A stretch of 64,000 nucleotides of DNA from NCBI GenBank assembly GCA_965199185.1, contig CBDAQW010000003.1:62001-126000 (forward strand), given 5' to 3'. This document shows, piece by piece, positions 8,756 to 18,866 of the stretch; position 1 is the first letter of the stretch, and each line of letters begins with the position of its first letter. A program made the position numbers and the translations under genes. Below the pieces are notes generated by a model. The model was not told the DNA's origin. It did not search any database and saw only the letters and a program-made list of their open reading frames with translations. Source of the DNA: Endozoicomonas sp965199185 (GTDB lineage: Bacteria > Pseudomonadota > Gammaproteobacteria > Pseudomonadales > Endozoicomonadaceae).

Positions 8756-9094
8756 ATGATGTCAACTTTCTTTGCTGGCTTAAGCCTTGGTCTTTCATTA
8801 ATAATTGCTATAGGGTCTCAAAATGCCTTTGTACTAAAACAAGGAATAAAAAATCAAAATTTATTTCTTGTCTGTTTAATTTGTGCAGTTTCAGATGCAA
8901 TTTTGATTACATTAGGAGTTGCAGGTTTTGGAGTTATTGTCACCAAATTTCCTGAAATAGAAGTAGTAGCTCGTTATGGAGGTGCAGTATTCTTAACAGT
9001 ATATTCTCTTATAAGTTTTAAATCTGTTTACAGCACTGATCATGCGTTAAGCCCTGAAGGGGGCGATGATAGTTCGGTGATAAAAGCAATGTAA
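8756..9094 (+). pseudogene. LysE/ArgO-family amino-acid exporter, cut by IS66
   Basis: The protein starts MMSTFFAGLSLGLSLIIAIGSQNAFVLKQG, the classic first segment of LysE/ArgO basic amino-acid exporters, with the conserved GSQNAFVL motif. A second hydrophobic segment (LICAVSDAILITLGVAGFGVIV) follows. The family is about 200 residues with six membrane spans; here only 112 residues remain because IS66 begins at 9091 and supplies the stop codon. It is the gene of the last visible cassette, which starts at 8712. Confidence 0.85.
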
Positions 9095-9118
9095 GCGGTC
9101 GGGCAACCCCATCTACCC

Positions 9119-10663
9119 CTATTCCCACCAATTCGCTATTTTTAAATCGTCTGGCGTGAGATTCATAGGCAACAGGTGTTCAACACACGCTTCTTTGGGC
9201 AGTTGAGGAACCCTGGACAGCACGTAACGTAGCCAGGCGTAAGGCTCCAGATCATTCGCCCTGGCGGTTTCGATCAAACTATAAAGTGTTGCGCTGGCAT
9301 TTGCTCCGTTTACGCTTTTAGCAAAAAGCCAGTTCTTTCGGCCAATTACGAACGGTTTGACGGCTCTCTCTGCCGCATTATTGTCAATATCCAGCAGCCC
9401 GCTATCAAGGTAACGTATCAGATAAGGCCACTGGTTTTGCGCATAGGTGATGGCTTTGCCAAGCTTGTTTTTGGGAGGGATTTTGGGCTGTTGCCGATCC
9501 AGCCACTCTTTCAGCTTGTCCAGGATCGGGCGGCTTTCCCGTTGTCTTATCTGGAATCGTTCTTCTACCGCTTTATCTTTGACCCTTCTCTCTATAGCGT
9601 AGAGCGTCTGGATCATCGTCAGCACCTGGGCGGGCTTGGTGATTTTGGCTTGTGGCTGGCCTTTTTTCTTTGGGATAGCGTCCAGCGCTTCTTTGAATTT
9701 TCTCCGGACGTGCGCAAGACAGCCAACCAGTTCTATTTCCGGTTGCTTCTTACTCAGCGCTTTATAAGCAGACAGTCCGTCGCATTGCAGATAGCCGCTG
9801 AACCCGGACAGGAATGCCTGTGGACGACTATGGTCACGACCTGACTGATAGTCATAGAGGATGACTGGTGTCCCCAGCTGCCCGGTAGTGCGATACACCC
9901 ACATATAGGATTTATCCTGTGGCGACCGTTCGGGCTCATCCAGTACCTGCAGCGGTGTTTCGTCAGCCTGAATACTGCTTCGTCTGACCAGCATTTTCTG
10001 TAGCTCGTCGTATATTGGTTTGAGTAATACGGACACCCTGATCATCCATTCAGCCATGGAGGCACGACTGATCTCGATGTTCATGCGCTTCAGGATAAAC
10101 TCCTGTCGATACAGGGGCAGAGCATCACAATATTTGCTGGTGATGATCCAGGCCAGCAATCCGGGAGTGGCAATGCTTTTCGGGATGGGCATTTTCGGCA
10201 TCGGTGCCGTTTTGACGCCGGACTCGCACTCGCAGGCATATTTCAGGCGCTGGAATTCAACGACTTTCACCTGCGCCGGAACGATGTCCAGCTTACAACT
10301 GCTCTCATGGCCGAATGCCTTGAGGGTTTTACCACAGCAGTCGCACTGTTTTTCTTCTTCGGCGATATCCAACTGAACCACGTCCCGGGGCAAATGGTCA
10401 GGCAGTGTTTTCCTGACCGGCTTTTTGCGCTGGTGAGCTTCTACGGTCTGGGTTTCAGATTGTTCAGCAGACTCTTCGTCCAATAATTCAGGTTCATTGA
10501 ACAGTGACTCCTGGCCCTCGAAACGTTCACTGGAAGCGGCAAATTTCTGATGTTGATGCAGGCGGAACTGTTCCTCATACCACGCGAGTTTCGCCTTCAG
10601 CTGAACGTTCTCAAACTGAAGAGATTCAATGGTCGGTTTGTCTGGCGTGGTCATCGTATTCAT
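9119..10663 (-). CDS. tnpC: IS66 family transposase TnpC
   Basis: A full-length 514-residue DDE transposase. The N-terminal leucine-rich stretch (ESLQFENVQLKAKLAWYEEQF) is followed by a zinc-binding segment (CDCCGK and CECESG), then the catalytic core with IQADETPLQVLD, the CDGLSAY block and LLDIDNNAAERAVKPFVIGRKNW. The C-terminus matches the IS66 C-terminal domain. It is the last gene of the IS, 56 bp after tnpB. Confidence 0.96.
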   Translation of the reverse strand: MNTMTTPDKPTIESLQFENVQLKAKLAWYEEQFRLHQHQKFAASSERFEGQESLFNEPELLDEESAEQSETQTVEAHQRKKPVRKTLPDHLPRDVVQLDIAEEEKQCDCCGKTLKAFGHESSCKLDIVPAQVKVVEFQRLKYACECESGVKTAPMPKMPIPKSIATPGLLAWIITSKYCDALPLYRQEFILKRMNIEISRASMAEWMIRVSVLLKPIYDELQKMLVRRSSIQADETPLQVLDEPERSPQDKSYMWVYRTTGQLGTPVILYDYQSGRDHSRPQAFLSGFSGYLQCDGLSAYKALSKKQPEIELVGCLAHVRRKFKEALDAIPKKKGQPQAKITKPAQVLTMIQTLYAIERRVKDKAVEERFQIRQRESRPILDKLKEWLDRQQPKIPPKNKLGKAITYAQNQWPYLIRYLDSGLLDIDNNAAERAVKPFVIGRKNWLFAKSVNGANASATLYSLIETARANDLEPYAWLRYVLSRVPQLPKEACVEHLLPMNLTPDDLKIANWWE

Positions 10664-10719
10664 ATCGCCTATTATCTAACAGAACCGCCGTCGTTTTCAT
10701 TGTTGTAGTTCATGGACAT

Positions 10720-11079
10720 TCAGGCGGCAGGCTGATAGCACAATGTCGGATGTGCTTTTTTCTGATCGACTGGCAAGCCGTCCAGAAGCCAGTTCAGCTC
10801 ACGACGGGTCAGAGTGATTGCCTGATTCGTCTTTTCATGATCAGGCCAATTGAAACGGCCTTTCTCGAGGCGACGGTAGTAAAGCCAGAACCCGTTAGTC
10901 TGCCAGTGCAGTATTTTGAGTTTGTTGCGTCCCCGGTTGCAGAATACGAACAGGCTTTCGGAGAACGGGTCAAGGTTCAGTACTTCGCTGGCGATCAGGG
11001 AGAGACCATCGATAGACTTGCGCATGTCGGTGACACCGGGAGCTAGATAGACCTTGAGGGAAGTCGCATCACCAATCAT
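10720..11079 (-). CDS. tnpB: IS66 family accessory protein TnpB
   Basis: 119 residues of the IS66 Orf2/TnpB family, with the signature VYLAPGVTDMRKSIDGLSLI, FVFCNRGRNKLKILHW and GFWLYYRRLEKGRF. Its start overlaps the end of tnpA by 4 bp, the usual translational coupling. It is required for IS66 transposition; its biochemical role is not established. Confidence 0.96.
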   Translation of the reverse strand: MIGDATSLKVYLAPGVTDMRKSIDGLSLIASEVLNLDPFSESLFVFCNRGRNKLKILHWQTNGFWLYYRRLEKGRFNWPDHEKTNQAITLTRRELNWLLDGLPVDQKKAHPTLCYQPAA

Positions 11080-11408
11080 GCTGCAGCCTCCAGGGTTTGC
11101 AGTACGGTTCGCAAGGTCTGCGGATCGAATCCCGGTGCCAGTTCGATACGAAACCCGGAGGGGCTGGTCAGGGTGATGCCGGTACTTCCTGGTTGAGCAG
11201 GGAGCGAATTGGTTTCGATATGAGCTACAGTGACTGGTAATAGAGGGGTTGGACTTTTATCAGGGGTCGACTGTTGCCTGTAGCGACGACGGTAATAACC
11301 GAAAGATTTGATGGACAGTTTCTGCTGACGAGCGTATTCCGCCTGAGAAAGTCCGCTTTGCTGCCATTGTTCGATATGCTTAAACCAGAATTGTTGTTTT
11401 TCGGACAT
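11076..11408 (-). CDS. tnpA: IS66 family accessory protein TnpA
   Basis: 110 residues. The N-terminus has a helix-turn-helix-like region (WQQSGLSQAEYARQQKLSIKSFGYYRRRY) typical of IS66 Orf1, followed by a Pro/Thr-rich linker and the short conserved GFRIELAPGFDPQTL motif. It is the first gene of the IS operon, close to the right end. Confidence 0.94.
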   Translation of the reverse strand: MSEKQQFWFKHIEQWQQSGLSQAEYARQQKLSIKSFGYYRRRYRQQSTPDKSPTPLLPVTVAHIETNSLPAQPGSTGITLTSPSGFRIELAPGFDPQTLRTVLQTLEAAA

Positions 11409-11486
11409 GTTACCTCCTGAAAGCTGGAAGCATCAGTATCCGGACTGGTGGTCAGGCTGGGTAGATGGTTTTTGGCTGACGCTTAC

Positions 11487-12395
11487 AAAAAGGTGGCATG
11501 GAGGCGTTAAAAACACGCCCCATCGCACACAGTAAAAACGCCAAACTCTCGCCTGAGCAACGAGAGACACTCTCAAAGATCATTCTCACCAAAGACCCAA
11601 CGTTTTACGGTTTTTATAAAGCACTGTGGTCTCGGGACATCATCGCAGCGGTGATCAAAACAGAGTTCAACATCACCATGCATCCTGCCGCTGTCAGTAA
11701 GATGCTCAGAAAAATGGGTCTAACGCCTCAGCGGCCAGTGCGAAAAGCCTGGCAGCAGAGCGAAAAAAAAAGTACAGGATTATTTGGATACACGTTATCC
11801 AGCTCTTCGTAAACAGGCGGAAGAGGAAGGGGCTATTATCTATTTCATTGATGAAGCGAGCATACGTTCTGACTATCACTCCGGTACAACTTGGAGCAAA
11901 AAAGGTTATACGCCAACTGTCACCAAAACTGGCGCGCGCTTTGGCATCAACATGATCGCCGCTGTCAGTGGTGAAGGGCACATGCGCTACATGACAATTA
12001 CCGGCCGCTTTAATGCGGATGTCTTTATAAAGTTTCTGAAGCAAATAGTCGCATCACATGATCGTCCTGTAATGATCGTAACCGATGGTCATTCTGCACA
12101 CAGCGCCAAGAAAGTCATGAAATATCTCAAGAAAGAAGAACGGCTTCTTGACATACAGCTACTGCCACCCTAATCACCGGAACTGAACCCTGTTGAACTT
12201 GTCTGGAGTGTTCTGAAATCAGGGCATATTGGCCGTATGGCATTGAAAACCAAAAAGGCATTTCTCCGCGCGGTGAGTTCTGGACTTAAATCGTTGCAGA
12301 GGAAGAAAAAGAAAATCCTGGGATTCTTTCGGGCGGAACATACTGCTTATGCTTGTCTTGAAAAGACTGTCGCATAGCGTAAACGCATATCAATA
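11487..12395 (+). mobile_element. IS630-family element, 5' truncated
   Basis: The left part is missing, removed at the junction with IS66 at 11486. The right part runs past the transposase stop to about GCATATCAA near 12394, a boundary inferred from the matching fragment at 44268-44430. Confidence 0.7.
11498..12377 (+). pseudogene. IS630-family transposase, truncated and with a nonsense codon
   Basis: The reading starts inside the usual N-terminal DNA-binding part (MEALKTRPIAHSKNAK) and runs to a nine-A tract at about 11764-11772. A shift there leads into the catalytic half, as IS630 elements often do by -1 frameshifting. The DDE core is visible: YFIDEASIRSDYHSGTTWSKKG, MIVTDGHSAH and SPELNPVELVW. 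The codon between LPP and SPELNPVE is TAA at 12171-12173, where the family has Tyr, so the ORF is broken. The C-terminal tail (RAVSSGLKSLQRKKKK...) is repeated as a fragment at 44287-44430. Confidence 0.88.
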
Positions 12396-12686
12396 AAAAA
12401 CAGAAACCAGTTTTATTGAATGCTCTGTATTGACTCATTACTTAACATCAGGCTACATGTGGCAAACCTTAGTCTTGATTAAAATGACCTCGATTAAAAT
12501 AGCAGTACAATTTGCCACATGATTGCAAACTTCGATAAATAATCAGAAAAACTGAGAAAAGATAAGAAAGTATTAACTGGCCATTCAGATCATTTTTCTT
12601 GATATTCAAAAAAAATCATACTTTCTTTCGCCCTTCTGTCTATAGTTTCACTCTGGAAAAATAGACCTATAGCAGGATAAGGGACA
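12396..12686. other. intergenic region before the 2001-residue gene
   Basis: An AT-rich stretch with no gene that I can see. It contains a short repeat (two GATTAAAAT runs near 12477 and 12490) and probably the promoter of the downstream gene. AGGATAAGGGA ahead of the ATG at 12687 can serve as ribosome binding site. Confidence 0.4.
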
Positions 12687-15600
12687 ATGACTTTTCGGCA
12701 CTATGTTTTAGCTTATATTTTATATTCTCTTTCTTTTATATCCTGTGCCTATGATGAAATGTTTTTATTAACACTGCAATGCAGAATAGACAAAGACAAT
12801 AAAGTCATTACCTTTCCTCACCCTATACAGCTCAATGAAAATGGTAACTGGGTATTTCAGACACCCACAAACCTACAGGTACACATTACAAGAGATCAGA
12901 ACAATCAAGGCTACATTGACGTTGAGAGTGGAACAGAACGAGCAACCTATACTGTCAACCCTGAAAATACTCTTCCTCTCACAACGCCCTCCACAACAGC
13001 TCTCTCAACACCCTACGGGCTCATTCAAGCAACCGGTATAACCGTACCTCAGCCGATATATCAGCCTGCACCACAACAGCCGTACCAGTCGGGCTACATA
13101 CCAGCGGTCTACCCACCTGAGCAACAGGCAATATTTGTGCCGCCACCCACGACCGACTCAACCCTTCAAGAGCACTTGATACGCATCCGGGAAGCTGAAA
13201 AAGCATTGCAGTGCAGTATCGATTACAACCAATTACTATCGAGACAACTTAATGAAACCAGATCAGAGTCCCAGCAACTCAAGGATAAAATAGGGGAATT
13301 GGTCAACAAAAATGCAGAACTTGAACAAGAAAAACAGACGGTTACTGACAAACTGGAACAAACAAGCAATCAATTGACACAGGAAGCAGAATCTAACGCT
13401 GAAATCATTAAAAAAAACAGTAAACTTCAGGAAAGATTAGATCTCGCTAACTCTCACACAAAAAACCTTGAGAGCCAGCTAGTACAAGAATCCTCAACAT
13501 CAAAAGAACTGCAACAAAGGCTACATCAGGCTTACGCTCACACAAGCAACCTTGAGAGTTTTATAGCACAGCAGTCCTTAACTTCAAAAGAGGTTCACGA
13601 AAGGCTACATAAGACTGACTCTCAAAGAAAAAAACTTGAAAGCCAGCTATCACTGCAATCCTCTGAATTAAAAGAAGCTCTGCAAAGGTTAACTCAAACT
13701 ACTTCACATTCAAAAGAGCTATCAGAAAAACTCAATCAGGAAGCAAAGAAGTCTGAAGAACTTGAAAAGCAGCTAACTGACAATAAAAAAAAATACAGCA
13801 CAGCTCAAGAAAACATAAAACTTAATAATGAAGGAAACATGCAACTGAGAGCAAAACTTGAAGAAAGAGATATTAAAATTAATTCACTGGAAGACCAATG
13901 TACAAGCCTTCAGAAATATATTGACAAGCAAGAACAGGAATTAAAAACATTCACAAACAACCTCTCATCCCTGAAAAAAGAATACGAAGAAGCCATAAGA
14001 ATAACAACGGAGCAAAAAAAGGAAATAAATCAGATCAAGAAAACACTTAGAAATTCCAACAAAAAAAACAATCAACTGGAAAAAAGAATAAAAGCCATTG
14101 GTGATGTACTTTCTTTACCAGATAAACAACAGACATCAACATACATCAATGAAATCATTGAAACCACCAAAAAAATAGAACCAATAATAAAAGCCACAGA
14201 TGGGTCCACTAAACTAATTACTGAAATAAGAACATTAATAAGCAATATAAAAATCATTATAGAAAACGACCAGTTTCGAGAACAGTTGAAACCAGCCATT
14301 AGTATGCTTACTAAAGCGTGCAAAGAACGTGGATTAAGGCTTAAGAAAAACCACAATCTCCACCCCCCTGCAACAGTGGATATTTCAGCAACCGAAGTCC
14401 AATATATTGCATTTTATCTACAGCTATCTTTATTACTACCTGAAATACCTTGCATGGACTCTGCCCTTAACATCCTTTATTTAGCATTCTCGATCGACTT
14501 TACGCAAAACAATCGATACGCTCTTTTATACAGTGCTATTTTAGGCAATCAAAAAGAGTTGGAAGAATTATTTACCCCTTTGCAAGAACCAGAGAACAAA
14601 TCCTCTACAAACCCTCTTGTATTACTTAACGAAGCACTAAAAAAACTAATTCTTGCATTATTTGCTCATAAACATGACCTGATCAAACATACACTAAGCA
14701 TTATTAACAAGAACAGTTCTAATTTTGACAAAGCAATAAAATCAGCATTAGAAGAAGAGCATTATGACGACAACAGAGGCTTAATCACTAAGATCATGAG
14801 CTATCTTATATATATCAGTCGCTTTATTAACGACCAGGAAATAAAAAGCAATGAAATTAATTTATGGGATAAAGAAACTCCAATCGTAAAATATGAAATA
14901 TTGCTAAACATTCATAAGCTACTTACCCTGTACGATCTGCACCATGATAGTTATATCCTCAATGAACAGTCAAAATTAAAAAAAAGATTTAACAAAATAT
15001 ATAACACCTCATTACTTAAAAGAAAAAGAAAAATACCTGATTCCGTACTAAACAAAGCTAAGATTGCCGCTCAAGCTGCGACAAATAAAAAACCACTTTC
15101 TAACAATACAACAAATGAATCAATAAAAGCAGCTAAAGACGAAATCAATCAAAACAACAAAAATCTTACTTCTACAGACATTGAAAACAAATCAGAAAAA
15201 AAAGAAAAAAGAAAAAAAATAAAAGATTATAAAAATGAAAACATAGAAAACCGCATTATCACCTTTATCAACTGCGATGCTTCTATATTAGAAAATACTT
15301 CGGACAATCAACTAGAAAAAATTATCAAGACAATCATAGAAATACTCAATAAAGGTAAGCCAAGAAACACTATCACTGATCTATCTGAGAGTTTACTAAG
15401 CGATATTGATCGAAAAATAGAAGATTTCAATAAAACAGTCCAGCTCCCAAAAGAATTTGACGAACTACAGCTGCTTAAAAAATTACAACCCGCAACCCAA
15501 GCATTAAAACAAAAAATAAAACTTATAATAGCACTGAAAAAGCCATTATCGGAAGCATCACTATTAAATTTTGTAATGAAGAACACATCCGATTCGATTC

Positions 15601-18600
15601 ATCAGGAGTACAAATTTGAAATTTTATCAGTCGCAATATTGAGCGAATGGGATAATTTTAAACCATTGGTAATCAAAGCAATCACCAAAAATAGCGACTT
15701 GAAAAAACCAGAGCTCAAACAATTATCTTCAATATTTGAGGCATTAACCTATGCATTTATAGCATTGGATATCGATACTATCAGCAAAGCATTAGAACAA
15801 ATCATCAACGACAAGGTCAGTATCAGTAACTACCTCACACAGCTACTGAAAGAAAACCCTAATAATATTAAAAATGATATCTGGCAATTAGTTCATCATT
15901 ATATATATACCACTCAATCAGCTACAAATATGATTCATACTCTCCTCAATGATAATCTTGAGCAAAACGCCCTCTATAAGAGGGCCTCAAACACTTTCAC
16001 AGAAATAAACAACTTCATCCATTTATTCAAAAACAAAATTTTTGATTTAATCAATCACATTAACCAACCATTAAATACAGAAAAAAGAAAAACCGCTTAC
16101 AACAAGATCAGAGACATATTGCAAGAATTAATCGAAGAATGGACAGTCTACAGCCATCATTTTATTGACAACATGAATAAATTAACATTAAAAATAAAGA
16201 AATCTTCTGACTCAGAACTAACGACATCACTACAAAGAAGCCTTATTCGCCAACTGCATTATCTGGCTGGTAACTTTATCGTAGAGGAAAAACCTGATCT
16301 TGATCCAACCGGACTGCTGAAAAGATTAAATCTATTGGTGCATTCTATTGAGGATGCAGGCGTATTTCCTGCCATATTGCAATCATCAATAGTGCAGCCA
16401 TCAACGCTTACCGGGGGACACAGTTACAACTCAGTTGTTCAGATTTTACATCAACTATTAGCCCACTGTAATAGTCAAGATGTCACTCTTCAGGCAATCA
16501 TACAGCTGGCAGAAAAAAAGCGCACAGAGCCTGCCTATCAAGAGTATGCTCGTAGCCTCTTAAAAGAAATAAGCGCACCACAACCTGTTGCCGATGATGG
16601 CAGCTGGGGAGGACTCGCGCTATTTCAGCAATTAAACCTGCTCTTTCAGCGCCCTATATTCATCATCATGACAGCCAATCCGGGAACTCAGAATGACAAG
16701 ATAGCTGTTTTAATTTCCGGATTTGATGAGTGCATCACACTGTCTGAACAGCAATTGGAGACATACCTTGAATATCAACACCATTCCACGAAGCAGCCTC
16801 TTATGATTGGTCATTTCCATGAGGCCGTTAGAACCGGTAGAAATTACTGGTTCTCTATTATATCGAATTCACAATCTCAGAGTGCGTTAGCTAACAGCAG
16901 ACCTGAGACACTTTTGGAGGAAATTAACTTCATTAATTCATATCTACAGTATCCATTACCCTCTATTAGTGAATCACATCGCATTTATGAGGAGCTAACC
17001 AACCAAATAAATAAAAAAGAAAATCCAGAAATCACTAAACCATTAATAACAAATTTCTGCCGAATGATATTAAAATATCTTAGAGCTGCATTGGATAAAC
17101 AGAAGACAACAACTCGAGAGCAAAAAAAACAATTGACTCGTTTAGGCTGCAAAACATTGATACTGGCATACACCATTCCTGAACTTATAGAAAATTACTC
17201 TCCATTAACCTTTATGCCTTTCATTTTGAAAAGCACTTCATCTGACATTAACCATCAATTAAATACGCTCAAGTATTTATTAAAGACTGAATGGACTCAA
17301 CTAAAAAAGGTATTATGTTCCAGCTTCAAATTTCTGTCATCGGATACCCCTCCTGAAGATGATCAAACTATGATACTAACCACAATAAATCAAATCATAG
17401 AGATAATGTTCTTAAGCATCATTGCTGAAGATAAGTCTTTATATCAAACCACTATTACTACCATGCAAGAATACTTAACAACTTTTCAATTAGAGCACCT
17501 TTCCAACAATCAGAATGATCAAACTGACCACAAAAAACAGCAAAGATTGAAGCAAAGACTACTCAATACTATTAACTTTATTAGGGAACTACACCAAAAC
17601 AATCATTTTTTCCTGAATACTGAATTAAATACTCCCTCAACCAGTCATTCTAACCCTGGTGACGTCCTTAACCTTGTAGACTTATTCGTCAACACAGTAC
17701 ATCAGGGACTGGATGATACGGCCTCTTCTTCTGAAATTCACAAAGAGGTGGCTGTTAATAGAGGGCATATTAAGGTAGGCGTTGTAACTGACCGACACTC
17801 ATTCTATGAAGAAGCAAACACAAGCCTGTTCAATGCCAGCATACGGCAACTCCTGAATATAAGGGATATCGTCACTTCAGAAGAGATACTGACTCTTGAT
17901 CCCAACAATCGATTATCAAACCTTGGGCTTGTTCCTCAACAAGCCGAGACCAGCATTTTTCAAGCGTATATTCAGATTAGTTCGGAAACTCCAACAAATC
18001 TGCTTGATATCATTAATCACTTTTTACAAACCGCTCCTGAAGCATTCAGGGAAATCCAGATCAAATTTTCTGAAAACCTGGTTGACTACGACGACCAAAG
18101 GGTTGCTGAAACCCTGCTTCAGGACATTGATACTGAAATATTAGAAGACCCAAACACCTGGGGTGGAGTTGCTATACTTCGTCAACTATCAGAAATAGCT
18201 CATAGACCAATTATATTGATTTTAGCCAACCAGAGTTACAACTCTGATGGTCATTATGCCATGTCCATCTATTTAGATAATGCACCTGAGTATTTATCTG
18301 AAAATGAATTAAATGAATATCTATCTTATGAGCGTTCAGCCGTTGAATACCCTTTGTTCTTAGGCTTTCTTCAGACTGACGTAAGAAACTATTGGTTTCC
18401 ACTTAATTTATCAACTAGAGATGTAACCACCCAAAGTGGTAGCAATCAAGAAGAGCACACAGAGGATAGATATGCCCTTCCTGCAGAACCGAATTTAACT
18501 CAACAGAGCAGTTATGATAATGAGCCACAATCAAGTGATGCCATAAACATCCCCGGAACATCATCTGATAGCCTTCCTGTTCGCCAGCACCTGCTTAATA

Positions 18601-18692
18601 ATTCGACCCGTACAACCACGATGCGTTCGCCAAGTCTAGACTTTAAACCTGGCACCAAAGTGTTTGACTTAATGCTGAAAATGATCCACTAA
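12687..18692 (+). CDS. giant coiled-coil protein with two C-terminal OTU-like domains
   Basis: 2001 residues with no close family that I recognise. A hydrophobic N-terminus (YVLAYILYSLSFISCA) may be a signal or anchor. A Pro/Gln-rich linker (about 110-155) and a long coiled coil (about 160-480) with roughly 30-residue repeats (LESQL...SKELQQRLH) follow, then a helical middle and a Lys/Asn-rich patch near 790-855. Two related domains follow near 1235-1392 and 1700-1910. Both have WGG-(L/V)-A-(L/I)-x2-QL then RPI-(F/I)-(I/L)I, and both end in a block finishing NYWF. The second also has TSLFNAS and GHYAM, resembling the Cys-box (NCLFxA) and His-box of OTU proteases, but with Ser in place of Cys. 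The gene is AT-rich and stands alone. A role as secreted effector is inference. Confidence 0.6.
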   Translation: MTFRHYVLAYILYSLSFISCAYDEMFLLTLQCRIDKDNKVITFPHPIQLNENGNWVFQTPTNLQVHITRDQNNQGYIDVESGTERATYTVNPENTLPLTTPSTTALSTPYGLIQATGITVPQPIYQPAPQQPYQSGYIPAVYPPEQQAIFVPPPTTDSTLQEHLIRIREAEKALQCSIDYNQLLSRQLNETRSESQQLKDKIGELVNKNAELEQEKQTVTDKLEQTSNQLTQEAESNAEIIKKNSKLQERLDLANSHTKNLESQLVQESSTSKELQQRLHQAYAHTSNLESFIAQQSLTSKEVHERLHKTDSQRKKLESQLSLQSSELKEALQRLTQTTSHSKELSEKLNQEAKKSEELEKQLTDNKKKYSTAQENIKLNNEGNMQLRAKLEERDIKINSLEDQCTSLQKYIDKQEQELKTFTNNLSSLKKEYEEAIRITTEQKKEINQIKKTLRNSNKKNNQLEKRIKAIGDVLSLPDKQQTSTYINEIIETTKKIEPIIKATDGSTKLITEIRTLISNIKIIIENDQFREQLKPAISMLTKACKERGLRLKKNHNLHPPATVDISATEVQYIAFYLQLSLLLPEIPCMDSALNILYLAFSIDFTQNNRYALLYSAILGNQKELEELFTPLQEPENKSSTNPLVLLNEALKKLILALFAHKHDLIKHTLSIINKNSSNFDKAIKSALEEEHYDDNRGLITKIMSYLIYISRFINDQEIKSNEINLWDKETPIVKYEILLNIHKLLTLYDLHHDSYILNEQSKLKKRFNKIYNTSLLKRKRKIPDSVLNKAKIAAQAATNKKPLSNNTTNESIKAAKDEINQNNKNLTSTDIENKSEKKEKRKKIKDYKNENIENRIITFINCDASILENTSDNQLEKIIKTIIEILNKGKPRNTITDLSESLLSDIDRKIEDFNKTVQLPKEFDELQLLKKLQPATQALKQKIKLIIALKKPLSEASLLNFVMKNTSDSIHQEYKFEILSVAILSEWDNFKPLVIKAITKNSDLKKPELKQLSSIFEALTYAFIALDIDTISKALEQIINDKVSISNYLTQLLKENPNNIKNDIWQLVHHYIYTTQSATNMIHTLLNDNLEQNALYKRASNTFTEINNFIHLFKNKIFDLINHINQPLNTEKRKTAYNKIRDILQELIEEWTVYSHHFIDNMNKLTLKIKKSSDSELTTSLQRSLIRQLHYLAGNFIVEEKPDLDPTGLLKRLNLLVHSIEDAGVFPAILQSSIVQPSTLTGGHSYNSVVQILHQLLAHCNSQDVTLQAIIQLAEKKRTEPAYQEYARSLLKEISAPQPVADDGSWGGLALFQQLNLLFQRPIFIIMTANPGTQNDKIAVLISGFDECITLSEQQLETYLEYQHHSTKQPLMIGHFHEAVRTGRNYWFSIISNSQSQSALANSRPETLLEEINFINSYLQYPLPSISESHRIYEELTNQINKKENPEITKPLITNFCRMILKYLRAALDKQKTTTREQKKQLTRLGCKTLILAYTIPELIENYSPLTFMPFILKSTSSDINHQLNTLKYLLKTEWTQLKKVLCSSFKFLSSDTPPEDDQTMILTTINQIIEIMFLSIIAEDKSLYQTTITTMQEYLTTFQLEHLSNNQNDQTDHKKQQRLKQRLLNTINFIRELHQNNHFFLNTELNTPSTSHSNPGDVLNLVDLFVNTVHQGLDDTASSSEIHKEVAVNRGHIKVGVVTDRHSFYEEANTSLFNASIRQLLNIRDIVTSEEILTLDPNNRLSNLGLVPQQAETSIFQAYIQISSETPTNLLDIINHFLQTAPEAFREIQIKFSENLVDYDDQRVAETLLQDIDTEILEDPNTWGGVAILRQLSEIAHRPIILILANQSYNSDGHYAMSIYLDNAPEYLSENELNEYLSYERSAVEYPLFLGFLQTDVRNYWFPLNLSTRDVTTQSGSNQEEHTEDRYALPAEPNLTQQSSYDNEPQSSDAINIPGTSSDSLPVRQHLLNNSTRTTTMRSPSLDFKPGTKVFDLMLKMIH

Positions 18693-18866
18693 ACCGGTAA
18701 GGTTATTAACCTCATAGCGTATTACCTGTATCAGTGGCTGGAAATAAGATCATTGTTAACAATAATGAACTCGTTTCAAATACTAATTCACAAACCCCAT
18801 ATGAAAAGCCTGCAGAACCTCCTAACACTCCACAAAAGACTCCACACACCAGGCAACCCGAGCCCG
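18693..18866. other. intergenic, no gene seen
   Basis: A short plus-strand frame (from 18734) lies here with Pro/Thr-rich content but no ribosome binding site or recognisable domain. It may be a remnant of the upstream gene type. I do not annotate it as a gene. Confidence 0.3.

Larger units (their letters stand above)
9091..11486 (-). mobile_element. IS66-family element (2396 bp)
   Basis: The ends are GTAAGCGGTCGGGCAACCCC on the left and an imperfect inverse (GGCTGACGCTTAC) at the right. It carries tnpA, tnpB and tnpC in the usual order on the minus strand. IS66 elements duplicate 8 bp, but the flanks differ here (AAAGCAAT and AAAAAGGT), so a deletion or rearrangement joined it to the IS630 remnant. 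Confidence 0.93.
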
